A stretch of DNA of 43,823 nucleotides from a bacterium (GTDB lineage Bacteria; Myxococcota_A; UBA9160; SZUA-336), in contig JAAELY010000341.1 in assembly GCA_024226335.1 (NCBI GenBank), positions 1 through 43,823 on the forward strand, in the 5' to 3' direction. The position numbers and the translations under genes were made by a program. Of this stretch, positions 43,795-43,823 are shown one piece after another. Every line of letters starts with the position of its first letter. The stretch's first letter is position 1. Below the pieces are notes generated by a model that worked only from the letters and a program-made list of their open reading frames with translations, was not told the origin of the DNA and made no database searches.

Positions 43795-43823
43795 GCTTCG
43801 GGGTGCCCCGGACGAAGCGTTCA

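Noticed and set aside
43769-43823. Rho-independent terminator after the TIR gene
   Set aside because: The hairpins are strong, but no T-run follows either stem before the window ends.

Overview
The window is GC-rich, gene-dense bacterial DNA with many 4-base gene overlaps and frequent GTG/TTG starts. Two secreted lipoprotein-type proteins, an RND exporter, a flagellar rod-like protein, two F420-type enzymes, many acyl-CoA enzymes and an integron integrase suggest an uncultured Gram-negative lineage (Myxococcota, Desulfobacterota or Binatota-like). This placement is inference from gene content; no rRNA or other taxonomic marker is present. I found no tRNA, rRNA, CRISPR array or insertion sequence, and no gap between genes exceeds about 300 bases.

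Region 1 (1-4778): a minus-strand carbohydrate or hydroxyacid operon (hydroxyacid dehydrogenase, sugar isomerase-type TIM barrel, DUF2264 protein, DapA-type lyase cut by the left edge). It faces a TetR-type regulator across a short intergenic region with a palindromic operator.

Region 2 (4913-16590): an acyl-CoA and isoprenoid/steroid-like catabolic block. It has a thiolase-like protein type 1, an F420-type nitroreductase-fold protein, a DapB-like dehydrogenase, a double CaiB-type CoA transferase, a GreA-like protein, a likely alpha/beta acyl-CoA dehydrogenase pair, a cytochrome P450, an amidohydrolase and a VOC protein.

Region 3 (16798-26529): a tightly overlapping plus-strand run of nine genes that looks like one envelope-export operon. 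It encodes two lipoproteins, a TPR protein, two small secreted unknowns, an RND exporter, a PaaK-like adenylating enzyme, an O-methyltransferase-type enzyme and a large secreted unknown. An LPG-synthase-like membrane protein follows after 68 bases. The composition suggests activation, methylation and export of an aromatic or lipid molecule, but the product is unknown.

Region 4 (26548-41413): mixed metabolism. It includes an aldo/keto reductase, an LLM F420-type oxidoreductase, a copper-type P-ATPase, a quinone reductase and an FAH-family hydrolase. A coupled minus-strand operon carries glutamine synthetase-like PuuA, a PuuD-like hydrolase, RsgA, an amidohydrolase and two small membrane proteins. 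An alpha/beta hydrolase and a tandem amidohydrolase pair follow, one member of which has lost its metal ligands.

Region 5 (41540-43823): an orphan mini flagellar rod protein with a sigma-28-like promoter, then a full-length integron integrase with all catalytic residues. Directly downstream and in the same direction is an AT-rich island with a short TIR-domain protein, flanked by two attC-like inverted repeats. This is best read as the start of an inverted-orientation integron cassette array carrying a candidate NAD-consuming defence effector, cut off by the right edge.
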